In this document: positions 27,873-36,179 of the stretch, piece by piece
Numbering within the stretch: the first letter of the stretch is position 1
How the letters are laid out: every line of letters starts with the position of its first letter
Assembly: GCF_900114185.1 (NCBI RefSeq)
Contig: NZ_FOSE01000001.1
Coordinates: 1,141,749-1,205,748, forward strand
Length of the DNA stretch: 64,000 nt
Source: Cellulomonas sp. KH9
GTDB taxonomy: Bacteria > Actinomycetota > Actinomycetes > Actinomycetales > Cellulomonadaceae
Direction of reading: 5' to 3'
Position numbers and translations under genes: made by a program
Notes under the pieces: model-generated
The model's database searches: none
Told to the model about the DNA's origin: nothing
What the model saw: the letters and a program-made list of their open reading frames with translations, nothing else

Positions 27873-28913
27873 GTGACTGCACCCCTCGTCCTCGGGATCG
27901 AGACCTCCTGCGACGAGACCGGCGTCGGTCTCGTGCGCGGCTACGACCTGCTCGTCGACGCCGTCGCCAGCTCGGTGGACGAGCACGCGCGGTTCGGCGG
28001 GATCATCCCCGAGATCGCCTCGCGCGCCCACCTCGAGGCGATGGTCCCGACGATCGAGCGCGCGCTCGCCACGGCGGACGTCACGCTCGACGACGTCGAC
28101 GCGGTCGCCGTCACCGCGGGCCCGGGCCTCGTCGGGCCGCTGACCATCGGCGCCGCGGCGGCCAAGGCGCTCGCGGTCGGCCTGGGCAAGCCGCTGTACG
28201 GCGTCAACCACGTCATCGGGCACGCTGTCGTCGACGAGCTGGTGGACGGCGCGTTCCCCGAGCGCGTCATGGCGCTCGTCGTCTCGGGCGGGCACTCGTC
28301 GCTGCTGATGATCGACGACACGGTGAACGTCACCGAGCTCGGCTCGACGCTCGACGACGCGGCGGGGGAGGCGTTCGACAAGGTCGGGCGCCTGCTCGGG
28401 CTGCCGTACCCCGGCGGCCCGCACATCGACCGCCTGGCACGCGAGGGCGACCCGGAGGCGATCCGGTTCCCCCGCGGGCTCACCGCCCCCAAGGACCAGG
28501 CGAAGCACGCCACGGACTTCTCGTTCTCCGGCCTCAAGACCGCGGTCGCGCGGTGGGTCGAGGCCCGTCGTGACGCGGGCGAGGAGATCCCGCTGCCCGA
28601 CGTCGCGGCGTCGTTCGCGGCCGCGGTGGCCGACGTGCTCATGGCCAAGACGATCGCCGCGTGCCGCCGCGAGGGCGTGTCGACGCTCGTCGTCGGGGGC
28701 GGGTTCTCCGCCAACTCGCAGCTGCGCGACATGGCGGCGGCGCGCTGCGCGGAGGCGGGCATCGAGCTGCGCATCCCGCCGATCCGCTACTGCACCGACA
28801 ACGGCGCGATGATCGCGGCGCTCGGGTCCGCGGTCGTGCGGCGGGGGATGCCGCCGTCGCCGCTCGACCTCCCCGTCGACTCGACGATGCCGCTCACCCA
28901 GGTGCTCGTCTGA
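27873..28913 (+). CDS. tsaD: tRNA t6A(37) threonylcarbamoyltransferase
   Basis: The catalytic subunit of the t6A complex. The 346-residue protein starts [16 protein letters not shown]; the metal-binding His113 and His117 are in NHVIGHAVV, followed by [37 protein letters not shown] and [10 protein letters not shown]. All family motifs are intact. Its partners tsaE and tsaB are 3 kb upstream. GTG start set by family alignment and the TATCCT box. Confidence 0.97.
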   Translation: MTAPLVLGIETSCDETGVGLVRGYDLLVDAVASSVDEHARFGGIIPEIASRAHLEAMVPTIERALATADVTLDDVDAVAVTAGPGLVGPLTIGAAAAKALAVGLGKPLYGVNHVIGHAVVDELVDGAFPERVMALVVSGGHSSLLMIDDTVNVTELGSTLDDAAGEAFDKVGRLLGLPYPGGPHIDRLAREGDPEAIRFPRGLTAPKDQAKHATDFSFSGLKTAVARWVEARRDAGEEIPLPDVAASFAAAVADVLMAKTIAACRREGVSTLVVGGGFSANSQLRDMAAARCAEAGIELRIPPIRYCTDNGAMIAALGSAVVRRGMPPSPLDLPVDSTMPLTQVLV

Positions 28914-29038
28914 CGCACCGGTCGGAGCGACCCGCCGAGGTCGACGCCGGTCTCGGCCGTGCCGTGATCCCGCCCGGCCCTCGAGCCGCGGGCCAGGGCG
29001 CGCAGGGGCACGGCCCGCTCGGCGCCGAGCGCGCCGGG

Positions 29039-29578
29039 TCAGGCCCCGCGCAGCCGCCAGACGCGCGAGCCCAGGGCGAAGGTGACCAGGACGAGCCCGG
29101 CGGACAGCAGCAGGCCGCCCCAGCCCACCGACGTCTGCATCGCGATGGTGTCCTCGGTGTGCGTGAGGGTCACCGGCGTCCCCAGCCAGCTCGTCTCCAC
29201 GACGCCGCCGCCCATCGCCTCGATCGCGTTCAGGGCGCCGAGCTGCCAGGCGAGCCACAGGTGGACGGGCAGCACGAGGCCGACGAGCCCGGCGAGGACC
29301 GCGCCGTCCGTCCACCGGGGACGCTCGCGGTCGAGCTCGGCGAAGTACGCGGCGGCGAGCCGGCGCGGGCTGCCGACGCCCCGCAGGGCCTCGTCGAGCC
29401 CGACGGCCGCGGCCTCGTCGCGCAGGGAGGCGCGCAGCTCGCGGCGGATCCGCCGGGCCTCGCGGGCCGGGTAGTCCTGCATCGCCGTCTCGAGGCGGAG
29501 CAGCCACCACCACAGGCGGATGCGCTCGTGGCGTGCGAGCCGGTGCTGTGCCGGGGCGACGTCGGGGACGGTCGTCAT
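29039..29578 (-). CDS. Membrane protein paired with PadR regulator
   Basis: 179 residues. The N-terminal half (about 1-90) is charged and helical (YPAREARRIRRELRASLRDEA, then LRGVGSPRRLAAAYFAEL), resembling the HAAS/DUF1700-type domain often encoded next to PadR regulators. Two hydrophobic segments follow (GAVLAGLVGLVLPVHLWLAW and GGLLLSAGLVLVTFALG) with an external loop between them. No enzymatic motif is visible. The ATG overlaps the padR stop by four bases, so the two form an operon; PadR probably controls it. Confidence 0.75.
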   Translation of the reverse strand: MTTVPDVAPAQHRLARHERIRLWWWLLRLETAMQDYPAREARRIRRELRASLRDEAAAVGLDEALRGVGSPRRLAAAYFAELDRERPRWTDGAVLAGLVGLVLPVHLWLAWQLGALNAIEAMGGGVVETSWLGTPVTLTHTEDTIAMQTSVGWGGLLLSAGLVLVTFALGSRVWRLRGA

Positions 29579-29973
29579 GAGGGGTCCTCTGCGGGTCTCG
29601 AGGGTCCCGCCCCCGCGGGCGGGGGTGCGGTGGTGGTGTCGGCGGGCGGGGTGTCCAGCACGCGCGTGACCGTGCCGACGAGGTCGGCCCACGCCCGGCG
29701 CCGCTCTGCGAGCGTGCGCAGGCCGGCGGCGCTGGCCCGGTAGTACCGGCGGGCCGGTCCGCTGGGTGAGGCGACCAGGTGCGAGGTGAGCAGGTCCTCG
29801 CGCTCGAGGCGGGCCAGCACGGGGTAGAGCGTGCCGGTCGAGAGGTCCTCGAGCCCGGCCCCCCGCAGCACCGTGACGAGCTGGTACCCGTAGCTCTCCC
29901 CGCGGGCCAGGACCGCGAGCGTGAGCATCGGCAGCACGCCCTTGAGCAGCTGGGGGTCGCGGGCTCCGGTCAC
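29575..29973 (-). CDS. PadR family transcriptional regulator
   Basis: 132 residues with the PadR winged helix: LLKGVLPMLTLAVLARGESYGYQL, LSTGTLYPVLARLEREDLLTS and GPARRYYRASAAGLRTL. The C-terminal part after residue 105 is a Pro/Ala tail. PadR proteins are usually repressors that lose DNA binding on sensing a small molecule. The GTG lies six bases after a TACCGT box in a well-formed promoter that carries a direct repeat, suggesting autoregulation. Confidence 0.9.
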   Translation of the reverse strand: MTGARDPQLLKGVLPMLTLAVLARGESYGYQLVTVLRGAGLEDLSTGTLYPVLARLEREDLLTSHLVASPSGPARRYYRASAAGLRTLAERRRAWADLVGTVTRVLDTPPADTTTAPPPAGAGPSRPAEDPS

Positions 29974-29979
29974 TGGAGC

Positions 29980-30008
29980 ACGGTAAGGCCAGGTAGCCGG
30001 TATAGCAA
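29980..30008 (-). promoter_or_regulatory. padR promoter (leaderless type)
   Basis: On the reverse strand TTGCTA (30008-30003) and TACCGT (29985-29980) are 17 bases apart, and the -10 ends six bases before the padR GTG. This is one of the best -35/-10 pairs in the window. Confidence 0.65.
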
Positions 30009-30014
30009 GGTAGC
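29988..30014. promoter_or_regulatory. Direct repeat, candidate PadR operator
   Basis: GCCAGGTAGC (29988-29997) and GCAAGGTAGC (30005-30014) match at 9 of 10 bases and start 17 bases apart. They overlap the -35 box and spacer of the padR promoter, a position suited to autorepression. The sequence differs from the classic ATGT-ACAT PadR palindrome. Confidence 0.45.
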
Positions 30015-30077
30015 TGCCCCGGGTCGTCCGGCCCCCGGTGCGTCAAGGTCCGGCGGCCGGGTGCCGAGATCCTGGGT

Positions 30078-31280
30078 GTGCCCGCTCCGTCCCACGTCCT
30101 CCTGATCGTCCTCGCCCTGGCCGTGGTGTGGACGCTCGTCAGCACGATCGGACCCGTGGCCCGCTGGCGGCTGCGCCGACGGATGATCGGCATGCTCGAC
30201 CCCCGCCTGCCGCCCGCCGAGCGCGCCGCAGCCGTGCGGCGCATCCGGGAGCAGGTGCCGGTGGCCCGGGCACCGCAGGGCTTCGCGCCCCTCCCTCCGG
30301 GTGCCGACCCGACCGTGCCCACCGTGCCCGTGCGCGTCGCGCCGCTCGGTGACGGCCGCCCGGGCGAGGCGTTCCTCGCGCCCGGCCCCGGCGACCCCCG
30401 CGCGGGCGTGCTGGGCGACGACGGCAACCGGACGGACGCGGTCGTCGGGCTGGGCAGCGGGCGTGCGCTGCTCGTCGTGTGCCTCGGCCGCGTGGGCCGG
30501 GTCGTACGCGGTGAGCTGCTCCCCGCCGCCCCCGACAGGCCGGTGCAGGCACGTGCCGTCGGGGACCGGCTGAGCCGCGCCGTGGGGGAGGTCGAGCACG
30601 CCGTGACGGCGGCCGGGCCGGCGTGGCGCACGTCGGCGGTCGTCGGCACCCGGCGCGTCACGGACACCCACCTCGACCGCGACGGCTGGGCGTTCGTCGT
30701 CGGCGTGCTGCGCGCGGACGGGGACGACGGCCTGGACCCGCTCGTGGACGCCGTGCTCGCCACCTGGCAGTGGCTGCCCGACGACCCCGACGCGCCGCCG
30801 CACCCGCCCGCCCCCGCGCTGCCCGACGACCCGTGCGCCGCGGCCGTGCCGGTCGTCGTGCAGGACCCCGGCGGCCAGGGGGTCGCCACCTGCCGGCTCC
30901 CGGCGCCGCCGACCGCCGCGGGCGTCCCGTCCGCCGACGGCACCTGGACGCACCTGTACGTCCGGCTCACGCGCGGTGCCTCGCTGGTCGTCACCTCGGC
31001 GCCGCAGGAGCCCGGGCGCGACGCCCGCACGGCACTCGGGACACCAGCCGTGCACGACTACGGTCCGGTGGTGCAGCCCACCGGACCCGTGGCCGCCCGG
31101 ACGACGCCGGCCGGCCCGGTGCTCGTCCGCACCTTCACGGTGGGGGAGAACCTGCTGCGCACCGAGGTGCGGACCGACCGCGACGGGCGCACGTGGGCGT
31201 GGACGCTGACGCGCACCACGCGCGACGACGGTGTCGCGCCGGCGCTCGACGGGCTGCTCGGGTCCTGGCGGTGGCTCTGA
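30078..31280 (+). CDS. Membrane-anchored protein of unknown function
   Basis: I do not recognise the family. The 400-residue protein has one N-terminal membrane segment (SHVLLIVLALAVVWTLVSTI), a basic stretch with RRRMIGMLDPRLPPAERAAAVRRI, and then two similar extracytoplasmic or cytoplasmic modules (about 80-235 and 255-400), each ending in a Trp motif (LATWQWL and LGSWRWL). A Pro-rich linker separates them. It diverges from padR and converges with the glutamate-cysteine ligase-like gene. The GTG follows a GAGATC box by six bases. Confidence 0.7.
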   Translation: MPAPSHVLLIVLALAVVWTLVSTIGPVARWRLRRRMIGMLDPRLPPAERAAAVRRIREQVPVARAPQGFAPLPPGADPTVPTVPVRVAPLGDGRPGEAFLAPGPGDPRAGVLGDDGNRTDAVVGLGSGRALLVVCLGRVGRVVRGELLPAAPDRPVQARAVGDRLSRAVGEVEHAVTAAGPAWRTSAVVGTRRVTDTHLDRDGWAFVVGVLRADGDDGLDPLVDAVLATWQWLPDDPDAPPHPPAPALPDDPCAAAVPVVVQDPGGQGVATCRLPAPPTAAGVPSADGTWTHLYVRLTRGASLVVTSAPQEPGRDARTALGTPAVHDYGPVVQPTGPVAARTTPAGPVLVRTFTVGENLLRTEVRTDRDGRTWAWTLTRTTRDDGVAPALDGLLGSWRWL

Positions 31281-31304
31281 GGGTGGACGATCCGGCGGCC
31301 GTGC

Positions 31305-32453
31305 TCAGAGCGGCCGGCCGGCCGCCAGCTCCGCGACCAGCGCCCGCACCACCGGCTCGAGCTCGCCCGCGTGCCGCCGGGCCACGGCGCGCTGGCGCTG
31401 GTACGACGCACCCCGGCGCAGGATGGTGCGCACCTGCTCCAGCTCCTGCCGGCACCCCAGACGCTCCGCGACCGGCGCGAGCTCGACCAGCCAGCGGCCC
31501 ACGGAGTCGGTGACGAGCTCCTCGTTGCCCGCGGCGTCGGTGATGACGATCGCGTCCATGCCGTAGCGCGCCGAGCGCCACTTGTTCTCCTGCGCGAACC
31601 ACGGCGGCAGCGTCGGCAGGGGCTCGCCGGCGTCGATCATCGACGAGAAGTGCTCCACGAGGCAGTGCGTGAAGGCGCTGATCGCCGTGACCTCGAGCAG
31701 GCTGGCGGCGCCGTCCGCGATCCGCATCTCCAGGGTGCCGAACCGGGGGGAGGGGCGGATGTCCCACCGCACCTCGTCCACGAGGTCGATCACGCCCGTG
31801 TGGATCATGTCGCCGACGTACTGCTCGAGCTGCTCCCACCGCTCGAACTGCGGGGGCAGCCCGGCCGTCGGCAGCTGCTGGAACAGCAGCGCGCGGTTCG
31901 AGGCGTAGCCCGTGTCCTCGCCGCCCCAGAACGGCGAGGACGCCGACAGCGACTGGATGTGCGGGAACACCGTCAGCATCGCGCGGCTCAGCGGCAGGAC
32001 CTTGTCGCGGTCCTCGATGCCCACGTGCACGTGCACGCCGTAGATGAGCATCTGCCGGCCCCACCACTGGGTGCGGTCGATGAGCGTGGCGTACCGCTGC
32101 TTGTCGGTGACCCGCTGCGTGGCCCAGCTGGCGAACGGGTGCGTGCCCGCGCCCATGAGCTCGATCCGCAGGGGCCGGGCCGCCGCGGCGACCTCGTCCA
32201 GCGCCCGCTGCAGGTCCGCGCCGGCCTCGCCCACCGTGCGGCACTTGCCGGAGGACACCTCCACGGTGTTGAGCAGCAGCTCGGAGGTGATGTGCGGGTG
32301 GTCCGTGCCGTCGGCGGGACGCACGGCCTCGAAGATCGCCTGGGCGGCCTGGCGCAGGTCGCCGGAGTCGGCGTCGACCAGCGCCACCTCCCACTCGATG
32401 CCGACCGTCGAGCGCTCCGACAGCGCGAACGGCAGGGTGACGGGCGCCGCCAT
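31305..32453 (-). CDS. Glutamate-cysteine ligase-like carboxylate-amine ligase
   Basis: 382 residues of the GCS2/YbdK family: STVGIEWEVALVDADSGDL, HPHITSELLLNTVEVSSGKC, YGVHVHVGIEDRDK, RFGTLEMRIADGAASLLEV and FAQENKWRSARYGMDA. These enzymes join glutamate to an amine such as cysteine, the first step to gamma-glutamylcysteine; in actinobacteria that use mycothiol they may serve ergothioneine or other pathways. Its ATG overlaps the upstream methyltransferase stop by one base (TGATG), so translation is likely coupled. Confidence 0.88.
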   Translation of the reverse strand: MAAPVTLPFALSERSTVGIEWEVALVDADSGDLRQAAQAIFEAVRPADGTDHPHITSELLLNTVEVSSGKCRTVGEAGADLQRALDEVAAAARPLRIELMGAGTHPFASWATQRVTDKQRYATLIDRTQWWGRQMLIYGVHVHVGIEDRDKVLPLSRAMLTVFPHIQSLSASSPFWGGEDTGYASNRALLFQQLPTAGLPPQFERWEQLEQYVGDMIHTGVIDLVDEVRWDIRPSPRFGTLEMRIADGAASLLEVTAISAFTHCLVEHFSSMIDAGEPLPTLPPWFAQENKWRSARYGMDAIVITDAAGNEELVTDSVGRWLVELAPVAERLGCRQELEQVRTILRRGASYQRQRAVARRHAGELEPVVRALVAELAAGRPL

Positions 32454-33655
32454 CAGACCGGCTCCACGACGAGGACCCGCTGCTGCCCGGCGACGCGCGT
32501 CAGCACGACCGTGCCCTCGGCGTCGCCCCGCAGGTCGAGCTGGCGCCGCAGCGTCTCGGGCACGACCGCGGTCCCGCGCTTCTTGATGGTCAGGCGGCCC
32601 ACGCCCCGCTCGCGCAGGTACGTGCGCAGGCGCTTGAGGCCGAACGGCAGGTCGTCCAGCACGCGGTACCCGGTGGCCAGCGGGTGCCACGCGGTGCGGT
32701 CGGCGAGGGCGTTGGAGGTCACGTAGGCGATGGTGGGGTCGATCAGCCGCCCGCGCACGCGGTGCGCGACGGTGCCGACCAGACCGGCGCGGATGACGGC
32801 GCCGTCCGGCTCGTACAGGTAGCCGCCGACCGGCCCGACGGGCGGTGCGTCGTCGTCGCCGTCGGGGTCCGCGCGCAGCGTGTGCGCGGCGCCGTCCCGC
32901 AGGACGAGCGCCGAGCGCCCGGGACCGTCGGGTGCGAGAGGGCCGAACCACAGCCCGAGCTCGACCACCTCACCGTCCGCCGACACCCACTGCGCCTCGG
33001 CGTCCACCGGCAGGTCCCGGTGCGCCAGCCCGGGGCCGAGCTTGAGCCCGAGCGCCGGCACCGTGCCGCGCACGGCGAGCACCTCGTCCAGCGGCGGGGA
33101 GTACGCCCGCGGGTCGAAGACGCGTCGCCCGGTGCCCGTGCGGCGCGCGGGGTCGGCGTACACGCCGTCGACGCCCTCGGCCGCCAGGTCCAGCGCGAGG
33201 CCGTCGCCCAGGCGCACCTGCACCTCGGGGAACGCCCGCAGGTTGACGGTCGCCAGCGCCGCGGTCGTCTCGTCGACGTCCGTGGCCAGCACGCGCAGCC
33301 CGATGCCGGCCATCGCGAGCGCGTCGGCGCCCAGACCGCAGGTGAGGTCGGCGACGTACGTGCAGCCCGCGTCGCGGTAGCGGCGGGCGTGGTGCGCCGC
33401 GACCTCCAGACGGGTCGCCTGCTCGAGCCCGTGCACCGTGAACAGCATGCCGTCGGCGAACTCGCCGAGCTTGCCGCGGGCCCGCAGGCGCAGCCGTGAC
33501 TGCGTGAGCGCGGCGGCCACGAGGGCGGGGTCGAGCCCCTCCTTCTGCAGGCGCTCCGCGATCGGCAGCGCGAGCCGCTCGTCGTACGGGGGCAGGGCCT
33601 GCAGCAGCGCCCAGCCGTCGGGACTGAGGAGCTTGACCAGTCCGGCGTCGTCCAC
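32453..33655 (-). CDS. SAM-dependent methyltransferase with THUMP-like domain
   Basis: 400 residues. Residues 1-95 are helical, the Rossmann fold follows with motif I YVADLTCGLGADALAMAG and ADPARRTGTGRRVFDPRAYSPP, and the C-terminus (about 300-400) has the THUMP-like end LKRLRTYLRERGVGRLTIKKRG. This architecture is common in actinobacteria; the substrate is unknown and RNA is only a guess from the THUMP-like part. The GTG at 33655 is preferred because the conserved protein begins there. Overlaps the ligase gene by one base. Confidence 0.85.
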   Translation of the reverse strand: MDDAGLVKLLSPDGWALLQALPPYDERLALPIAERLQKEGLDPALVAAALTQSRLRLRARGKLGEFADGMLFTVHGLEQATRLEVAAHHARRYRDAGCTYVADLTCGLGADALAMAGIGLRVLATDVDETTAALATVNLRAFPEVQVRLGDGLALDLAAEGVDGVYADPARRTGTGRRVFDPRAYSPPLDEVLAVRGTVPALGLKLGPGLAHRDLPVDAEAQWVSADGEVVELGLWFGPLAPDGPGRSALVLRDGAAHTLRADPDGDDDAPPVGPVGGYLYEPDGAVIRAGLVGTVAHRVRGRLIDPTIAYVTSNALADRTAWHPLATGYRVLDDLPFGLKRLRTYLRERGVGRLTIKKRGTAVVPETLRRQLDLRGDAEGTVVLTRVAGQQRVLVVEPV

Positions 33656-33751
33656 GGCCCCACCTTCCCACGCCCCCGCCCCGCCGGGCACCACAGGTGT
33701 CCGCGCAGCGTCCGACGACGTGCACCGCGGGTCACCCGGGTGGTCGTCCTG

Positions 33752-33778
33752 TTGGCACTCGGGTTGACCGAGTGCTAA
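33752..33778. promoter_or_regulatory. CIRCE operator 1 (HrcA site)
   Basis: TTGGCACTC-N9-GAGTGCTAA differs from the CIRCE consensus (TTAGCACTC-N9-GAGTGCTAA) at one base. It encloses the -35 box of the groES promoter, so HrcA binding would block transcription until heat shock. Confidence 0.92.
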
Positions 33779-33792
33779 CGCGTTCCTAGAGT
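33764..33792 (+). promoter_or_regulatory. groES promoter
   Basis: TTGACC (33764-33769) and TAGAGT (33787-33792) with a 17-base spacer. The -35 is inside CIRCE operator 1, and the expected start near 33799 is at the left edge of operator 2. The leader to the groES GTG is about 120 bases. Confidence 0.75.
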
Positions 33793-33798
33793 GAGGAA

Positions 33799-33825
33799 CT
33801 GGCACTCTCCCTGGGAGGGTGCCAA
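33799..33825. promoter_or_regulatory. CIRCE-like operator 2
   Basis: CTGGCACTC-N9-GGGTGCCAA has the 9-9-9 layout of CIRCE and keeps GCACTC on the left; the right arm GGGTGC differs by one base from GAGTGC. It lies just after the expected transcription start. Probably a second, weaker HrcA site. Confidence 0.65.
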
Positions 33826-33918
33826 CCGCTCCGGTGGCCCCGGCACCCGCGACGACGGCGGCGACGGTGCGGCGCAGACCCTGCCTGAACTACTCAACAT
33901 GCGAAGGGGAGGTCCGCT

Positions 33919-34212
33919 GTGTCGGTCTCCATCAAGCCCCTCGAGGACCGGATCGTCGTCAAGGCCCTCGAGGCCGAGACGACGACCGCGTCGGGTCTCG
34001 TCATCCCGGACAGCGCCAAGGAGAAGCCCCAGGAGGGCGAGGTCCTGGCGGTGGGCCCGGGTCGTATCGACGACAACGGCAACCGCGTCCCGCTGGACGT
34101 GGCTGTCGGCGACAAGGTCATCTACTCGAAGTACGGCGGCACCGAGGTGAAGTACGCCGGCGAGGAGTACCTGATCCTCTCCGCGCGCGACATCCTCGCG
34201 GTCGTCGCCTGA
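33919..34212 (+). CDS. groES: Co-chaperonin GroES
   Basis: 97 residues, full length, with [20 protein letters not shown], the mobile loop [18 protein letters not shown] that binds GroEL, and [22 protein letters not shown] start 7 bases after AAGGGGAGG. The gene is under HrcA/CIRCE control. No groEL follows: a strong terminator comes 61 bases after the stop and then whiB on the other strand, so GroES must work with a GroEL encoded elsewhere. Confidence 0.98.
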   Translation: MSVSIKPLEDRIVVKALEAETTTASGLVIPDSAKEKPQEGEVLAVGPGRIDDNGNRVPLDVAVGDKVIYSKYGGTEVKYAGEEYLILSARDILAVVA

Positions 34213-34272
34213 CGACAGCCCGCAGCACGACGCCCGACGACGGCCCGCCACCACGGCGGGCCGTCCACGGCA

Positions 34273-34310
34273 CGACGAAGGCCCCCTCCCGCGGGAGGGG
34301 GCCTTCGTCG
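34273..34310. terminator. Strong bidirectional terminator after groES
   Basis: A perfect 18-bp inverted repeat (CGACGAAGGCCCCCTCCC and its complement) with a minimal GC loop. It lies between the convergent groES and whiB genes. Confidence 0.88.
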
Positions 34311-34434
34311 TCGGTGCTCGCCGGGTCCGGGCGGGAGCGGGGCCGGGCCCCGGTGGTCTGGCCGGACGTCCGTCACGCGCTGACGCCCCGTCGGCGGTGA
34401 CGGATCAGCGGTGACGGACGCCGTGCGGCGGAGG

Positions 34435-34731
34435 TCAGGCGGTGACGCGGCGTCCGGCGCGCTCGGCGAGGACCGCCGCGCGCTCCTCCTCGGACAGGCC
34501 GCCCCACACGCCGTAGGGCTCGCGGACCGCCAGCGACTGCTCGCGGCACTCGTTCAGCACGGGGCACGTGGCGCAGATGGCCTTGGCGGCCTCCGCGCGT
34601 CGGCGGCGGGCCGAGCCTCGCTCGCCCTCCGGGTGGAAGAACAGGTCCTGGTCGGCGTCGCGGCACGCGCCGTCGAACTGCCACTCCCACAGGTCCATCA
34701 CCGGTCCGGGCAGACGCGAGATCTCGGCCAT
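34435..34731 (-). CDS. whiB3: WhiB3/WhiD-like iron-sulfur regulator
   Basis: 98 residues. Four cysteines (23, 53, 56 and 62, spacing C-X29-C-X2-C-X5-C) hold a 4Fe-4S cluster, and GVWGGL follows as the sigma-factor/DNA-contact turn. FFHPEGERG and EPYGVWGGLSEEER are closest to WhiB3 of mycobacteria and WhiD of Streptomyces, and the location next to groES and before the BldM-like gene and guaB fits. AAGGAGGAG precedes the ATG. It has its own promoter with a leader of about 87 bases. Confidence 0.88.
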   Translation of the reverse strand: MAEISRLPGPVMDLWEWQFDGACRDADQDLFFHPEGERGSARRRRAEAAKAICATCPVLNECREQSLAVREPYGVWGGLSEEERAAVLAERAGRRVTA

Positions 34732-34824
34732 GTGCTCCTCCTTGGCTCCTGCGTTGACGTCCAGCGGCGACGCCGGGACGAAAGTCGGTGGTCGTCCGCG
34801 GTTTCCCGGGGTCGACGTGCCGCA

Positions 34825-34853
34825 ACCGTACAACCGCGCCAGAAGTTGTTCAA
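34825..34853 (-). promoter_or_regulatory. whiB3 promoter
   Basis: On the reverse strand TTGAAC (34853-34848) and TACGGT (34830-34825) are 17 bases apart. The spacer and flanks include unusually AT-rich sequence for this genome. It predicts a start near 34818. Confidence 0.65.
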
Positions 34854-34989
34854 GACCCCTTTCGACGCGATCTCCTGGCGCGGTTCGCTGGCGCGATCTG
34901 GACGCCGGTGCAGGACGCGCGTCCGTCACCCGCAGCGGCTCCGGGAGCCCGCCACCCGTATCGCGCCACAGGCCTGGCACAATCGCGTC

Positions 34990-35982
34990 ATGGTCCCCGC
35001 AGGAGACGACAGCGCCGACGCGCCGGCGCTCACTGTCGCCGCCGTCGCGCGCCGCCTGGGCGTGGCCCCCGCGACGCTGCGCACGTGGGACCGGCGCTAC
35101 GGCCTGGGCCCCTCCGAGCACTCCGCGGGCGCGCACCGCCGCTACACCGCGCAGGACCTCGAGCGCCTGCTCGTGATGCGGCGCCTCACGATCGACGGCG
35201 TCGCCCCGGCGGAGGCTGCGCGGCTCGCGCAGGCGCCCGACACGGTGGTGCCGCCGACGGCGGCCAGCGACGACCTGACCGGCCGGCTGCCCGTGGGGGT
35301 CCCCGAGGTGCCCGCCCTCCTCGGCGTCCCCACGCCCGCCGGCGTCCCCGGTCGCGCCGCCCCCGGCGCCGGAGGTGTCGTCGCACTCGTCGACGCCGCG
35401 CTGACGGGCCGCGCGGACCGGTGCACCGCCCTGCTGGACACCGCCGGCACCGACCTCACGGCCTGGTGGTCCGACCTGGTGCAGCCCGCCCTCGCGGCGC
35501 TGGCACGACGCACCGTGGTCGAGCGCCCCGGGGTCGACGCCCGCGAGACCCTGCTCGGTGCCGTGCTCGCGGCGCTGCGCGCCCGGACCGCGACCCCGCC
35601 GCCGACCGGTGCGCCGGTCGTCCTGCTGCTGCCCGTGCCGGGGGAGGTGCGCCCCGTCCTGGCGCACGTCCTGGCCGCCGCGCTCGTCGACGGCGGCGTG
35701 GACGCGCGGCTCGTCGCCGGGCCGGTGTCCACCCGGCACGCCGGCGAGCTCGCGCTCATGACCCGTGCCCGCGCCGTGGTCACGCTCTCCGAGTCACCCG
35801 CGCCGGACCTCTCCGTCGTGGCACGGCTGGCGGGGGAGCGCACGGACCTGCCGCAGTTCGTCATGGTGGCGGAGGGTGCCGAGGACCGGGTGCCGCTCGA
35901 CCGCTCCGTGCACCGCGCGCGCACCCTGCCGGGCCTGCTGCACGAGGCGCTGGCGGCCGTCGCGCAGTCGTCGGTGCCGTGA
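34990..35982 (+). CDS. MerR family transcriptional regulator
   Basis: 330 residues. The N-terminal MerR winged helix covers about 10-75 (LTVAAVARRLGVAPATLRTWDRRYGLGPS, then AGAHRRYTAQDLERLLVMRRL). The rest (about 125-330) is an Ala/Leu-rich effector part with a helical segment followed by an alpha/beta region (VVLLLPVPGEVRPVLAHVLAAAL), laid out like the B12-binding MerR proteins but without a visible DxHxxG cobalamin motif. A CACAAT box ends six bases before the ATG. It lies between whiB3 and the BldM-like gene. Confidence 0.83.
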   Translation: MVPAGDDSADAPALTVAAVARRLGVAPATLRTWDRRYGLGPSEHSAGAHRRYTAQDLERLLVMRRLTIDGVAPAEAARLAQAPDTVVPPTAASDDLTGRLPVGVPEVPALLGVPTPAGVPGRAAPGAGGVVALVDAALTGRADRCTALLDTAGTDLTAWWSDLVQPALAALARRTVVERPGVDARETLLGAVLAALRARTATPPPTGAPVVLLLPVPGEVRPVLAHVLAAALVDGGVDARLVAGPVSTRHAGELALMTRARAVVTLSESPAPDLSVVARLAGERTDLPQFVMVAEGAEDRVPLDRSVHRARTLPGLLHEALAAVAQSSVP

Positions 35983-36179
35983 CCGGGTGCCGTCGGGGCC
36001 GCGACGGATGACCCGTTCGCGTGACGACATAGCACGTGGGGCCCCACAACCGGGAGAAAACGGCACATGAGATTCTCCTCCGTGGGCCTCGGAGGCTAAC
36101 GTGACCCACCGGTAACGCCGATGCAGGCATGGACCCGTGCACGCATGTGGTAACCGGGATCGGCGCGAGGAGGAACCCC

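Noticed and set aside
34990..35982. MerR protein as a B12-dependent photoreceptor (CarH/LitR type)
   Set aside because: The layout is similar, but I see no DxHxxG cobalamin motif in the C-terminal half, so only the MerR call is kept.
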